Assembly: GCA_017163975.1 (NCBI GenBank)
Contig: JAFFSR010000239.1
Coordinates: 2,976,001-3,040,000, forward strand
Direction: 5' to 3'
Length of the DNA: 64,000 nt
Origin: Anastatus disparis
Lineage: Eukaryota > Arthropoda > Insecta > Hymenoptera > Eupelmidae
The notes beneath the pieces were generated by a model. That model was not told where the DNA came from. It saw only the letters and a program-made list of their open reading frames with translations, and made no database searches. Position numbers and translations under genes: made by a program. Of this stretch, positions 38,126 through 51,600 are shown piece by piece (the first letter of the stretch is position 1; the number at the start of each line of letters is the position of its first letter).

Positions 38126-40845
38126 GGTAGTAATTGTTTGCTTTTATCATGCGTTAAAAGTATTAATTTTAAATTCGTTATATTTTAAATTTTATTTTGT
38201 GCACCGTGATGAAGTCTTTTGAATAGTCTTTTTATTTGTTGAAAAATAGTTTGAAAACATTGTGGTACATACGTATTTACAGGATTTAGAAGAAAAACGC
38301 AAAGATTTGGTCAATTTGTGAGTACTGTAAATATTTAAAGCACTGATCGAAAAGATTATGCTGCTTCATACATTGACGCTCCTACAAAATGTGCAGTCAC
38401 TGTCGATTCAGGATAAGGTGTGCATGTTACGCGAGTTAAAAAGGACTGTGCATTTGATCGAAGGTTTTAAAGTAGCTTATGGATTAAAAAACATTCATTT
38501 GAATTCTTATTATTTGTTAATATTAAAATATTTATTTTTATTGTTTAAAACTCAAATAATTACAACAGTATATTTGATCTTTATTTCATATTTTTTTAAA
38601 ATTTAAATGTTGAATTCATAAAAAATGATTTCAGTACTTATTATTTGTTAACATTCTTTGAAATATTCATTTTAATTGCTTAAGACTCAAATAATTACAA
38701 CAATATATCTATTCGATTTTTATTTCATGTTTTTTAAAATTTAAGCGTGAAAATTATTACAATTTTCAAATACTGCTGGTAAATTGATGATATTGTATAA
38801 ATATCTTATTGATATAATGTTAACAATTTCAGGTGGAGCCAACCCTTTAGGGCAATCTAAGGGTGGCGCTAATATGCCCAGCAATGAAGAATGTGGCATC
38901 AGAGATGTTTGGAGCCACAATCTGGAAGAAGAGTTTAGAACTATTCGACAGGTTGTGCAACAATATCAATACATTGCTATGGACACAGAGTTTCCTGGAG
39001 TTGTCGCCAGACCAATTGGTATTGTTTCAATTTGATATCTAATTAATTTTATTATTTTACAAAATAATTGATCAAAGTTACATATTTTATTAAAATATTA
39101 TCTCTTTGATTTTAGGTGAATTTAGAACAAGCGCAGATTATCAATATCAATTACTGCGCTGTAACGTAGATCTTTTGAGAATTATACAGCTTGGTCTTAC
39201 ATTTCTTGATGAGTCAGGAAACACACCACAAGGATATACAACATGGCAATTCAATTTTAAGTTTAATTTACAGTATGTATGATTTAAATAAGAATTAATC
39301 ATTTAATAATTATTAAAAATTCATTTAAAATGTTTATTTGAAATTTACAGAGAAGATATGTATGCTCAGGATAGTATAGATATGTTACAAAACAGTGGCA
39401 TTCAATTTAAAAAACATGAAGAAGAAGGAATCGATCCATTAGATTTTGCTGAATTGTTGATGACATCAGGGATTGTATTAGTTGATGATATCAAATGGTT
39501 GTCTTTTCACTCTGGCTATGATTTTGGTTATTTATTGAAACTCTTAACCGATCAGAATTTACCACATGAAGAAAGTGAGTTTTTCGAACTTCTTAGGATA
39601 TATTTTCCAACAATATATGATGTCAAGGTTCGTGTTATCTATTTATCATAGTTGAAATATCACATATAATTTTATTGTTATTAATTAAATGTTTGTTTTT
39701 ATTTTCTTAGTATCTGATGAAGTCTTGCAAAAACTTAAAAGGAGGTTTACAAGAAGTAGCAGAACAACTTGAGTTACAAAGAGTAGGACCACAGCATCAA
39801 GCTGGCTCCGATTCGCTACTAACAGGAATGGTTTTTTTCAAAATGAGAGAGGTACGTAAAAAATTTAATTTGAATTTTATTTTTCGTTTAACATCGCTTT
39901 ACTTGTGCTATCATTGCTAATTAGCGACGGAGATTTTCAGTGTGTTTGTAGACAAAGCACATGCGATGAATAGTGGTGCTTATATAAATCGGTCGAGAGC
40001 GGAACTTGAATTCGAAACCTCGAGATTACGAATCCATCGCTCTACCGAATGAGCCACTGATGACCTCAGTTTCATCATTTAGACTATACTTACATTAATA
40101 ATGTTCAGATATTGATTTTTGCATCTTGCTCTGTATTAGCATTTTTTTTGTTTCTCTTTTTCTTTTTTTTCTTCTCTTTGATTTAGTAATTTGGACAGTG
40201 ATTGACTAGTGCTTTAACTAGTGCAGTAATATACTTCAATATACTTTATTTTCCTATAGGTTATGTATGAGTAAATTAATAATTTAGCTACTTCAATAAA
40301 AGTTTTTAATCGAATATGTACATGTTAAATTAAAAGTGAATGTTTATATGTACATTGTATAAAACAAAATAATGTAATTTTTTTTTATCCTGAATATGTC
40401 GTAGATAAAAAGTTCATTAATTGGTATAAATTTTTTTAATAAATATAATTTGCTTTTAAATAAATTATTTAATATTTATAATTTGTGAGGTCTCAGTGGC
40501 TCAGTCGGTAGAGTGATGGAAAAAAAATATTTGTAGTTTAAAACTTGATATAAATACATATATTATATACTCAATTTAAAAAGGTATTAAATAATCCTAA
40601 TATTATTTTTTTTAATACTTGATTTGTTAACTGAATTGAGAAGTTACAGTAGAAATTGAAAATAAAACAATCTTTAATCATATTTAAGATTGATAGAATT
40701 GAATTATATTTTTTAGATGTTTTTCGAGGATAACATCGACGATGCTAAATACTGTGGTCATTTATATGGGTTAGGAACATCCTTTGTTGTCAATGGCTCT
40801 GGAGGCTATATGGATAGCAATGGAGATAATTCATCATCTTCATAG
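38110..40845 (+). CDS. Pop2: CCR4-NOT deadenylase subunit Pop2/CAF1 (CNOT7/8 orthologue), six coding exons
   Basis: This is the catalytic 3'-5' exoribonuclease of the CCR4-NOT complex, which shortens mRNA poly(A) tails in the cytoplasm. Coding exons are 38110-38125, 38833-39018, 39116-39272, 39351-39627, 39711-39851 and 40717-40845. All have GT-AG borders and phases that join to 301 codons ending in TAG. The DEDD nuclease fold is complete: D56 and E58 in [10 protein letters not shown]177 in [10 protein letters not shown]241 and D246 in HQAGSDSLL. These are the human CNOT7 residues shifted by 16. The N-terminus [19 protein letters not shown] precedes the conserved [13 protein letters not shown] and needs the 16-nt first coding exon; initiation at the internal Met20 is possible. 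The C-terminus is the short insect-type serine-rich tail. Intron 5 carries two SINE copies. The exon structure is well supported by conservation. Confidence 0.97.
38506..38750. repeat. 131-bp tandem duplication in Pop2 intron 1
   Basis: Two diverged units start CTTATTATTTGTTAA at 38506 and 38637, and share ACTCAAATAATTACAACA further in. Confidence 0.85.
39878..40067 (-). mobile_element. tRNA-derived SINE copy (g), Pop2 intron 5
   Basis: Minus-strand copy with body (gctaattagcgacggag), anticodon segment (gattacgaatccatcgc) and A-box region (gaatgagccactga). Confidence 0.88.
40487..40519 (+). mobile_element. SINE 5' fragment (h), Pop2 intron 5
   Basis: Only the first 33 bp of the SINE head are present (CAGTGGCTCAGTCGGTAGAG); the sequence then changes to unrelated AT-rich DNA. 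Confidence 0.75.
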
Positions 40846-41559
40846 TGAAAGGAAAAAAAAAAAGAAAATGCGATCATTTGACATCCAGCTAAGATGATTT
40901 CTTTGTGAATAATTCGTACACAACTTAATTAAGGAATCCAGTTTACGTGTCACGTGTAGATTCTGTAAAATTTATAAAACATTCAGTTTTAAATTTTTTT
41001 TTTAGTTTTATTCTATACAGATTTCTTTAATTAAAAGAATTATTATAAAGAAAAGTAAAAAAAAAAAATTTTATAAAAATATAAAATTGGTCTCAGAATT
41101 CAACTTATTGTATCATAATGAAATTAATGTAACTAATTATCATAGTTCATTTTTAACTTTACAAAAAAGTGAAAAAAAAATTCTTTTTTAAATATTTTTT
41201 TTTTCCTATCTATTGTTGATTTTTCTAACTGATTTAAACACTTGTGTGCTTTTCATGTTAAAAGTATTTTTTCTTTAACAGATGTGAAATAACCATTGTG
41301 AATATATATATAAATATCATATTTCAAACTAGTGAAATTATATTTTCTTTCCTTTCTATAAGAAAACTAATGAATTTATTAAGACTTAAATGAACTTTAC
41401 GCATTAGTCAATGATTTATTTTCTCCCTTAAAACTGAATATGCTGTGATTGTTATGTTGCTTAAGCTGACCAAACATGTTTGTCTTTCCTTTTTTTTCGA
41501 CTGAATTCTTATTAATTTTTTTTATCTTCTATTGCATCTCATGCTGTATGTAAAAGTGT

Positions 41560-41603
41560 AATAAAGAAGAAGGTTTTGGTATGAATATATAAAATTTAAT
41601 AAA
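41560..41603 (+). promoter_or_regulatory. poly(A) signals of Pop2
   Basis: Two AATAAA hexamers (41560-41565 and 41598-41603) lie about 0.7 kb after the stop codon and before the mesh gene. Either would give a 3' UTR of ordinary length. Confidence 0.5.
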
Positions 41604-42030
41604 GACTTTGATTATTGCAAACTATAAAAAAAAATTATAATTCAAAGGGCAGTAATGCCCGTCAATATTTCAAGATATAAAAAAATCATTTACAAACGCA
41701 AAAGCCTTAAAAGTTAATCTTTTCTTTTCATGTATTTTTACCGTATCTTTCACGAGTTTATTTTTGTATTTATTTGAAAAACTAAATTATTTAAATTTTC
41801 TTGGAATTAATTGTTGATCAAAAATTTATGTTATGTAAAAACTTTCAATGTATACTTTAAAGTTTTATGGTATCTATCAGTTATAAATAGTTCGTAGAAA
41901 GAAGTTTTGTATAAAGTTTTTTTATCAATCTTCCGACGGACTTTTAATCGTCGCGTTTAACTTATCCAGTAAAATGTTTTTGGGTAACTTGATGAAACTT
42001 ATAAAAAACCAAACAACCCACAAAAAACCA

Positions 42031-42083
42031 GATTCGAACTCAGAACCCCGAGATTACGAATCGAATGAGCCGCAGACCGTCTC
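42031..42083 (-). mobile_element. SINE head fragment (i)
   Basis: A 53-bp minus-strand piece covering B box (GATTCGAACTCAGAACC), anticodon segment and part of the A-box arm, with an internal deletion. The downstream open frame that begins inside it is a chance one. Confidence 0.7.
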
Positions 42084-42600
42084 TAACAATTGAAAACTAT
42101 GTACATCGCCCTTTTGTAAAATTAGGTCATAAGGCCCCTCTATTCTCCACACCTATTTCTCATTTCTTTAATTTTTTTTTGTATATTTTACCTCGTTATT
42201 ATTGCTTCATAGTATTTGTCTCGCATACCTGTCGTACGCGCTGCGCCTGTTATAGAGAGATAAGAGAGCCTTTGCTTTCTTATCTACCATATCTGTTAAA
42301 TGTTATCTCTTCGGCCCGCTTAGCTTTGGATTCACGTATATTTTTTGACGAATCTTTTTACCTCAGTTACTCTACAACTCTTGTCTTTAATCACCTCGTG
42401 TTTCATCGAGGTAACTTAACCGTCTTATTAGTTTTATTTTAAGATTAATTTTTGATTTTATTTAATTGATCGAACGTATAAATAGAATCTTTTAAGTAAT
42501 CGCGGATGAAAAACCGGGCGTTGAGTACTTTTAAACTTTTCTCCTTCTCGGATTGTCATTTTAGGATCTAAAAAAACGGAAAAAAAGGAATAAAAAGAAA

Positions 42601-45600
42601 ATGCGTCTTAGAAAGTCACGGTTGTGCGTTGGATCGTTGATTTTACTAATTGCGATAGATGTTTTTCTTTGTAAAGGCGTTCGGGGCCAATCTACTAATT
42701 CAGAACGTGAAACGTTTGAAAGTGTCTTCGGATTGAACAATTCGAATAATCAAGCTGAATTATCGTCAAATACCGAGCTTGCGGAAGAAGAAGCTTCGGA
42801 GCTTGGTAAAGAAAATAAATTTAAAGAATCTACTGAAAGTAAATCGATCGATACTGGCACATCAGAATTGGATGATCTTGCAAAAAGTAGTGCTAGCAAA
42901 ATCGATGAAAATCCAATAGCTCAAGCTGCTAAAGAAGAAGGCATTGTAACGTCATCGGAGACACATGTAAATAAGTTCGACGATGTCGAAGTAACAAGTA
43001 ATATTGAAGCTCACGCTGACCTACAACCAGACAGAGAGACACCGAATATACATTCCCTGTCACCGAGAATTCTCATCACCGATGAAACGGGTGGCAAATA
43101 CGTTAGATATGGTAAAGGAAATGACGTGAAAATTAATATATCTTCTTTTTTTCTCTTCTTTATTTCTTTCGTTTTTTTCTTATGCTTTTTTTTTCTTTGA
43201 AAAGAGAGTATAGAAAATAATATAACGGTCTTATATCGTCTTATCATCGAATGGACTGCGACCGCGCCTTTTTTTTCTTTCTTTCATTCATACTTTATGG
43301 GATCTCCGGAGACTCACCTGCTGTCTTTAACTTCACACTGATAATAATGCAGCTTTATTTAGTGAAAATGTTAATATATCTTTTTTTAAATATTTTAAAA
43401 TTCATTACAATGAAAAATTTGTATTTTGACTTGTAGTCTCTCATTTTTTCTTTTCCTGTTTCATTTTAAAAAACCAATATTTCTAATTAATATTTTATAA
43501 TGAAAAATAAAATAGTAAAAATTACTATCATCAATAATTGAATCACGTATGAAAATTCTATGTATAGTCATATGACGATAAAAAGTAATGAGATTAGTAC
43601 ATAGTATGAAAGTGTTGGGTTTGGTGTGTGCACCTGCTTAATCATAGTTTATATGAAGAAAAAAATACGCCGGGGGGATATAATGTTTGCAGTGCGTCAA
43701 CTCTTACACACTTTGATACTATACACGTATATATATAGATATACGTGTATATCCACCTTTATTTTATTTTTTTATCAGCGTCTATATCTCATTCTATCTT
43801 GGTTTTTCTTTATCAGTTACTGGCTTTTTGATGCGTGAATCGGTTTTTTAGTGAATCATCGTAATTTCAATTCTTACTATACGCTTTTTTATTCCCTTCA
43901 ATAATCCACTCTATATGAATTCAATGCATCGTAAATTTACGATTCTTTGGATGTTTAAGAGATTAGTCATTCAATTTATTTTTTACCAGGATTTTTGCTA
44001 TCGATTTTCTTTCTATTAAATATCGATATTATTTACTAATTTATGAGTCGACAATGTTAATGAATATTTAGTTAATTTTCTTATAATTTATTTAAGACAT
44101 TACTATAGTAAAGATAAAGTTAATCTATCAAATAGAATTAAATAATTTTGATAATTGAAATAATTTGTATTGTATTTTTGGTCGGGTGTATTTCATGCCC
44201 ATAAAAGATAGACGTGGCAAAGCTCTAAATCAATAACAATCAAATGAATAAGGAATTTAATAAAAAAATACAACAAATCGTAAAAATAAATTAATCTACA
44301 CAGATACAATTAAATCTCGATTATCTGGAGAAGCTCGAGTCTAAATAACTTAATGCTGCAGTTTAATAATGTAAATATCCTGTTGATTAATAACACAAAT
44401 AGAAATTTACGAAATGCTTTTACCAAATAATAGTTTCTTTTTTAATTATTTAATGTCGCTGTATTTATACTATCATTCAGATGCTAATTAGCGACGGAGG
44501 TCGTCAATATGTTTGTGAACTGCAGCACATGTAGAATACAGTAGTACTTGTATCAATCGGGTGAGAGCGGGATTCGAACTCGGGACCTCGAGATTACGAA
44601 TTCATCGCTCTACCGAATGAGTCATTGACGACCTCTAATTTTGCCATTTATTGATTTAAATATTAAATCGCTGCTCGCAAAGAAATTTAATTATCAACAA
44701 AATCAAACTTTATTTATAATTCAGGCTTGTCAGAGAAAATTTTCAATTATTAAAGCCGCATCTGTATCGTTACGAAATTTTAATAATTAAAAAGATGTAG
44801 ACGTAAAAATGTTTTAATAATTTGTTTGATAAAAAGTAAAATAAAATATAATATGCGTTTAAGCATGCTGAAAAAATAATTATCGGCTCATATTTCACAA
44901 AGTATTTGAATTTTAGGAAATTCCATTTCCAATTTCGAGGGTAATTACAAACTACTTCAAAGCATCCAAATAAGCCAAAAATAAATGAAATTTTAAAACT
45001 TATATTCCAGACTACTGAATACATAATTACGAATAAGCGACGTGTAAACAATATTATAATAATAAAATATGTACGCGACATGTTCTTATGAGAAAATCGT
45101 ACTCTTTCTCTCTATCTCTACGTGACGTGAACGAATTATTATGCTGACAGAGAGAGAAAATTTTCTCATAAGTCTGTTAACGTATCCTTTATTAATGTGA
45201 TATTATTTATGCGTTGATGATTCGCAATCGCGTAAGCTATATGACGTGCAATATGTTATATGAATTTCATATATTTTTGGCTTATTTTGAGCTTTGAAGA
45301 AGGGACCGAGGTATTAAATGTGCTCGAAACATCAGTTAAATGAAAAGTTTTAAACTGAATCTTACCTCGTAAGGTTATTTAATTACTTTATTTTTATTAA
45401 TTTAATAATAAAGGCTAGTATGGTTGAATTCATAAATTTTTTAATATATATTTAGTATAAAATTTATTAGATTATCTATTTAGGTTCAGATATTTATTAA
45501 ATTCATTAATTTATTAGGTTGACATACTAGAAAATTTTTATTAATAAAGTGAAAAATCTTAAATGAACTTTGTTAATACTTTGAAAGTTTTGATCGGATT

Positions 45601-48600
45601 AAAGAATAGAGGTGCTTTACTGTATTTGAATAGAGTTTTTTCTCTCCATTCTATAGGTTACGATTCTAATCTCTAAAAAAATGTTTTGTTTAAACAAATC
45701 ATTAGGGCTTGCTCAGTAGGGCATTAATGAGTTTCCGTAAATGTCTTGTTCTCTGGACCATGTCCACGAAATGTTAAAAAAATATTTTATTTATTCAAAG
45801 TGATGAAATTATTAAAAAATTGACATAAGTATTAATAATTATTACCGTGATTTTATTATTAAAAAATATTTTACTTATCATTTTACTCAAATAATCTTTA
45901 CTTATTTTTAAAAATCAAACTAATAATATGCTACTTCAGATACTAAAGCTTTTTTATTATAAAAACAAATATTAAAAAATTGATAAGTAGATTTGAATTG
46001 ATAAACTTTATTAAAATAGTTATAGGATTAATTAAATAATAAGCTATTAATTTTTCCTTTTTTTTATGAAAGTTTGTTCCTTTAATATTCATAATTTAAA
46101 TTTTCAATCATATTAATAATCACATCTTGCCTAATACATAATTCCATAGAAAATTTCTAAGTTGAAAAAAACTTTGATCGTAATAAAAAATTCATTGAAT
46201 TATTTTCTTAATCAATTCAAAGAAATAATTAATTAATTTGGATTAAGAATCTGAAGTATGTAATTATCTTTTTGAAATTTTAGACTCGGAAGATCCAGAG
46301 GCATATAGATATGCTCCAAAGTCAGATCAATTACCAGGTCGTTACGTAATTACAGAAACGAGATTAAAAGAAATACGATCGCAATTTATGTATTGGTACT
46401 TTGACAAAGGAGGCGATAATGACATTGGTGATTATCAAAGGGATATTCATCATTCAATGCCTCAAATTCACAAGAATTTCAATTTTCAATTACCTTTTTA
46501 TGGATTCAGATACAATTACACGAGAGTTAGTTAAATTCCTATTTTTTTATTATTTTATATTTTATTAGAAAGAGATCGAACTATGTGAAAAAATGACAAT
46601 TCCCTATAGACATATAAGTATAATAAGTAAATTTCGCAGTAATAACAAAATAATTGTAAAGCGTAGTTTTTGATTCTGATTTTACCTACAAACTATCGTT
46701 AATGTAATGTAAAATTAAAAAATGTTTTTAAATAAAATTTTCGCATGTCAAATCATATTAAAAAACTATGTCATGATAACAAATGATGAAAAACATTATT
46801 AATCAACGACACATGTTTTGGTCTCTCCTTAATAAATCTCCGAAAAAATTTTTAATCAGTTTTTAATATTTAATTATTATTTATTTGTAATTTATAGCTA
46901 TCAACGAATGGATTTTTAGAGTTCAGTGACCCGCCTGAACAATATACATATCCATTAATATTTCCAGTTAAAGATTGGCCTAAAACAAACGATCCAGCAT
47001 TTATTGGAATTTTCTTCAGTAAATGTCGTATAGGAAAGCTGAAGCCTAATGATATTGATCAACGTAAGCCTGGTGTTTACTTCCGGTAAGGCAATATAAT
47101 TTAATGAATCATAAGTTTGTTAACGTGATAAGCAACATTGTGAAATTATTTGATTTTAAGATTTCTGATTTGATATTGAAAATATATGTTAATAATATTA
47201 TTTTATTACTAAAAAATAGTTTTTTTTGTTGAATATTTAAAAAATAAATAAATTTCTAAAATATAAGAAAAGTTTACCTACAAATCAATGAATAAAAATT
47301 TTACATGTAAGATAATCTTGAAAAAAAAGAAAAAAAAACAATTCTTATTAATAAGTTTAACAAAAAATATGAAAAAGGTAAGGTTGAACGTAAAAGTATA
47401 AAAATAAGATGAGAAGAAAAACGAATGAATGTTTTCCTCAGATTGGAGCGTGATTTACAAAAAAGAACCGATCAATTTGGCGTTGAGGTGAGAGAGCGTG
47501 TATTATGGGATATACGCGAAGGTGTCGTTGGCGCCGATTCATTTTACCCCAAGCACGCTGTTATAATCACGTGGAAGAACATGTCTTTTGCCGGTGGTAT
47601 TGATGTATCGCTTACCAAGACAAATACATTCCAAATGGTACTGGCTACAGATGAAGTCTATACTTATGCAATATTTAATTATTTGGATATATCATGGACG
47701 ACTCATACCGAAGCTGGTGGTGATACAACTGGTGGAGAGGGTGGTGTACCTGCTTACGTAAGTTCAATCATTATAGTTTTATAAAAGATTAATTATTTTT
47801 CTTTTTCTATTTTTTTTTTATTTCTTAAGAAAAGAATTTTCTTTTTTACAAAAACTAATGTTTGTAGCAAAAAATAAAAAGAACGTCTCATCTCGTATAA
47901 ATCAATATTTTCGTTAGTGAGGAAAAATTATTTTTAAAAATTACTTCGTTTTCAAGAAAAACTAAAAAAAATTTATTAGCTCAAGCTCTATTTTGAAAGT
48001 TTTTCTTGAGAACGAAGTGATACAATTAATTTTTCTTCATTAAAGAAAATATTGCTTTTTATGGCACGAGATGCGATTTCTCTTTATTTTTTTGCTACAA
48101 TTATTAGTTGAAATAAATAAATAAATAAATAAATAAACAAACAAATTCTTCTATTAGAAAAGAACAGAGATATGTGATCTTCTCTTAATTATTTTTCTGT
48201 TTCAATTTTTTTTTTAATTTCTTTATAATATACAAAGTTTTCTTTCTTTATTGTTAAAGAGATATAGTTATTTTAATACGTGTAGCTCATCAGTGGCTCA
48301 CTCGTTAGAGCGTTGGATTCGTATTCTCGAGGACTCGAGTTCGAATCCCGTTCTCGGCCGATTGATACAAGTACCACAGTGTATATTACATTTGCTTTGT
48401 TCACAAACGCACTGATGATCTCCGTCGCTAATTAGCATCGTAACGATAGCATAAATGCAGCGACGTTAAATAAAATAAAAAAAATTTTTAATGCATGCTG
48501 ATATTATTTTTTTCTTTCTTATTATATGATTGAAGTTTAAATTACTTTATTACGGGATAATAAGCGCCGTTATCGAGTTGTTGAAATTTGCCGCGGTAAA

Positions 48601-51600
48601 AAGTGCCAGCGGTCACGACATAGAGAATCAAATTATTGCTTATACAAATTTATAAAACCGTAGTTAATGTGTTCTTTTTTTTTATCTATTATAACAATTA
48701 AATTTACATAATAATGGATTACAGTACAAAAATCTGATAACTACATAAAATTTAATTTAAGCAAATTTGATAAATAAATATTTATTTTTTTACTTTAAAT
48801 AATAAATAAACTTGATTTCCGTGAGTTTCATGCGATTTGAAATGGTAGTTAGCATTTATGGGACCTGGAAATAAGAAAAAGAAGGAAAAGAAAAAGGAAA
48901 AATATTTTACTTTTTATTGGATATCTATGCACATGGATTTTGGTTAGATAACAGGAATTTCTTTTTTTTTTATTCCAGATTGGCTTCAACGCAGGAAATG
49001 GAACACAAAGTTACGAGTATCTGCCGTATTCGCAAATGTCGACAGTTCGTGATCTCACAGGTCGTGGTTGGGCTAACGGCTTTCCAGGTCGACACATTTT
49101 CCGTATTGATGAAAAAATCATGCTTGGCACCTGTAACAAAGATATAGGTAAAATAAAAAAGAAATGTTACAGTATTCATTGTTATTTATTGCTTGTACGG
49201 TGTTAAATTTTTATATTTATTATTTTTTAATATTGCATCAGCATAGAAATTATAATTGATTGCCCATTGCAGTTCATAATCTTCGAGGCGCGATCTGGGA
49301 TGAAAATCTGCAATGTTCACGAAAACAATTATAATTTATAAGCTAATGTAAAACAGAAAAACCATAAACATGAGTAATAGAGGCGATCGTGAAAGCTTTA
49401 AAACTTTTATTAAATTTTGTAAATAAAAATTTATGATAATGTCTTGAATTACAGCCGGAGCAAATTTGCCATTGGTTTTCGCACCTGAAAGTGGCAACAT
49501 GCTGGGCGGTACTGTTGTTAATATAACAGGACCTTGTTTCTTACCAAACGATAAAGTCAGATGCCGTTTTGATACTGAAGAAGTTACTGGCACTGTTATT
49601 GATACTAACCGAGCTATTTGCGTTCAACCATATGTATTAGCTGAGGGTTACATTCGTTTTGCCGTTGCTGTTAATAGCGGAAGATTTGATTGGAAAGGAA
49701 AATACTTCATTGGTATGTATTCTGGAGTAAATTAGAGTGATTAAATTTTTTAAAAATGAATATTACAATATTTGTTATACAGGGTGTTCTAGATCATTCG
49801 TACAGGCTTTTTAAAGCATAGGTAATTGGGTATAACAAAAAAGTGTATTTATAATAAATCGCATATGATGAATTTATTGTTGATAATGTTTAAATAGAAA
49901 ATCGAAAATATTATTATTAGATTAACCGCATACGATTTATTATATATCCACTTTGTTATTTTTCATTATTACCAGTAACCTTTGTTTTTAAAGACCTATG
50001 AGCGTGATCTGAAACACCGTGTATATAAGTTGTTTCAGTTAGTTTTATAATTATTATATTTTAAATCTATGTTACTTTTGTACTTTTTCAAATAATTTTA
50101 AATATTATTTATCAATATACTAGAAACACCTGCTACGGCGACTGAAAAGATATTCTTCAATACAAGATCAGTGCACGAGCGTAATCCAGCTGAAATAAAA
50201 ATCACCTGGGATTCTTTTAACTTGACAAGTAATCTTAACGCAGTCGTTCAGATATCTTTGTGGGGTTATCGGGAAACTACTATCAGGCCCGAATTCGTAT
50301 ATATAAACATGATTGAGGTTCGTTTATTGTATTTTATTGTATCTGATAACATTTTTATTTAACGTTTCATAAAATTTTTCATTAAACAAATTACTTTTGT
50401 AAAAGTAATATTTTTTATAGAATTAAAAATAAATTTGTCAAAAAAATTTTTATATTTATTATATAATTAAAATAGAATAATCTTATGCTTTTATTAAATT
50501 TCAGGAAGGAACAGTAAATTCAGGTTCTTACGTAATTACACCAGCCAACTTTAAAAACCGCAACGATCCATACACAAACGACATTCAGTTTGGATTTTTA
50601 CAAATAAACTTAACAAATCCAGCCCAATATTCTGGTCTCGATATAACGCCGTAAGTATATAAATTAATTAATTAATTTGCAAATGAGCTTAATAATTCTG
50701 AATTGCAAAGGCTAAAATGCAAAATTACATAAACATTTGAAATTGGAATGTTAATGCGCGGTTTATCGGTTAACCCATAACCCGCTCTTCCTTATTTAGT
50801 AAGATATGGAGCAAGCCAATACCTTTGGGATGGTACTTCGGGCCACAATGGGAACGTCTATACGGTAATCGCTGGCCGCAACGTCTATGCGACGAATGGA
50901 TAATGCACGATAGATATCTAAAGAATTTTGCTGCCGAAGTTGCTCTATGTCCTTGTACTCTCGAGCATGCGCTTAACGATAAAGGACGCTTTAAACCTGA
51001 TTATGATTGTGATAAAGATTCAAATCCAGAATGTTTTTATCATAATGAAGCTTTACATTGCGTGACCACTGGAGCACCTAAGTAAGTTTCTTTTCTTTTT
51101 TCTTCTTTTTTTTTATACACCTTAACGTATACACTTAAAAATTTCTGTAGCGCCCCTTTGTTTTTATTATATTGTACATGTGATAGTACACTTGCTGATA
51201 TTTTAATGACCTCTGAGGTAATAATAACTCAAAGTAGCAAATATCCTGGAATTATTTCTTATCGCTATACTCTTGATTCATTTCCTACACACTAAAGAAC
51301 AATTTATTACGATGTATGAGAGTACTTGCATACAACCACTTAAATAACTTAGTAAACAAAACAATTTTCTCGAACTAATTCCTAAAAACTATTTTATTTT
51401 AAAACAATTTTTTTACATTTCTAACAAATAATTTTTATTGTTATTTGTTTATTTTATTTATTTGATGTGCCTTAGTGTACAATTAACTAATATATAAATG
51501 CAGAGATAAATAAAATCATCTGTGCGCAAGATTAGGAATGTAGTGATACAATAATCAGAACTATCGAGATCTTTAGTGGCTTACTCGCTAGAGCGATGAA

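Larger units (their letters stand above)
43112..46283 (+). other. mesh intron 1
   Basis: A 3.2-kb intron from a gtaaag donor to a TTTTGAAATTTTAG acceptor. It contains one SINE copy (44433-44635), a small hairpin (45085-45172) and otherwise AT-rich DNA. Its open frames are chance. Confidence 0.8.

Noticed and set aside
42065..42442. 125-codon plus-strand open frame before mesh
   Set aside because: It begins inside a SINE fragment and has no domain; it overlaps the probable mesh promoter/5' region.
45291..45345. GAAGAAGGGACC...GCTCGAAAC segment, considered as a hammerhead ribozyme
   Set aside because: The CTGATGA core is absent and the stems do not pair convincingly; it may be a small retroelement remnant.
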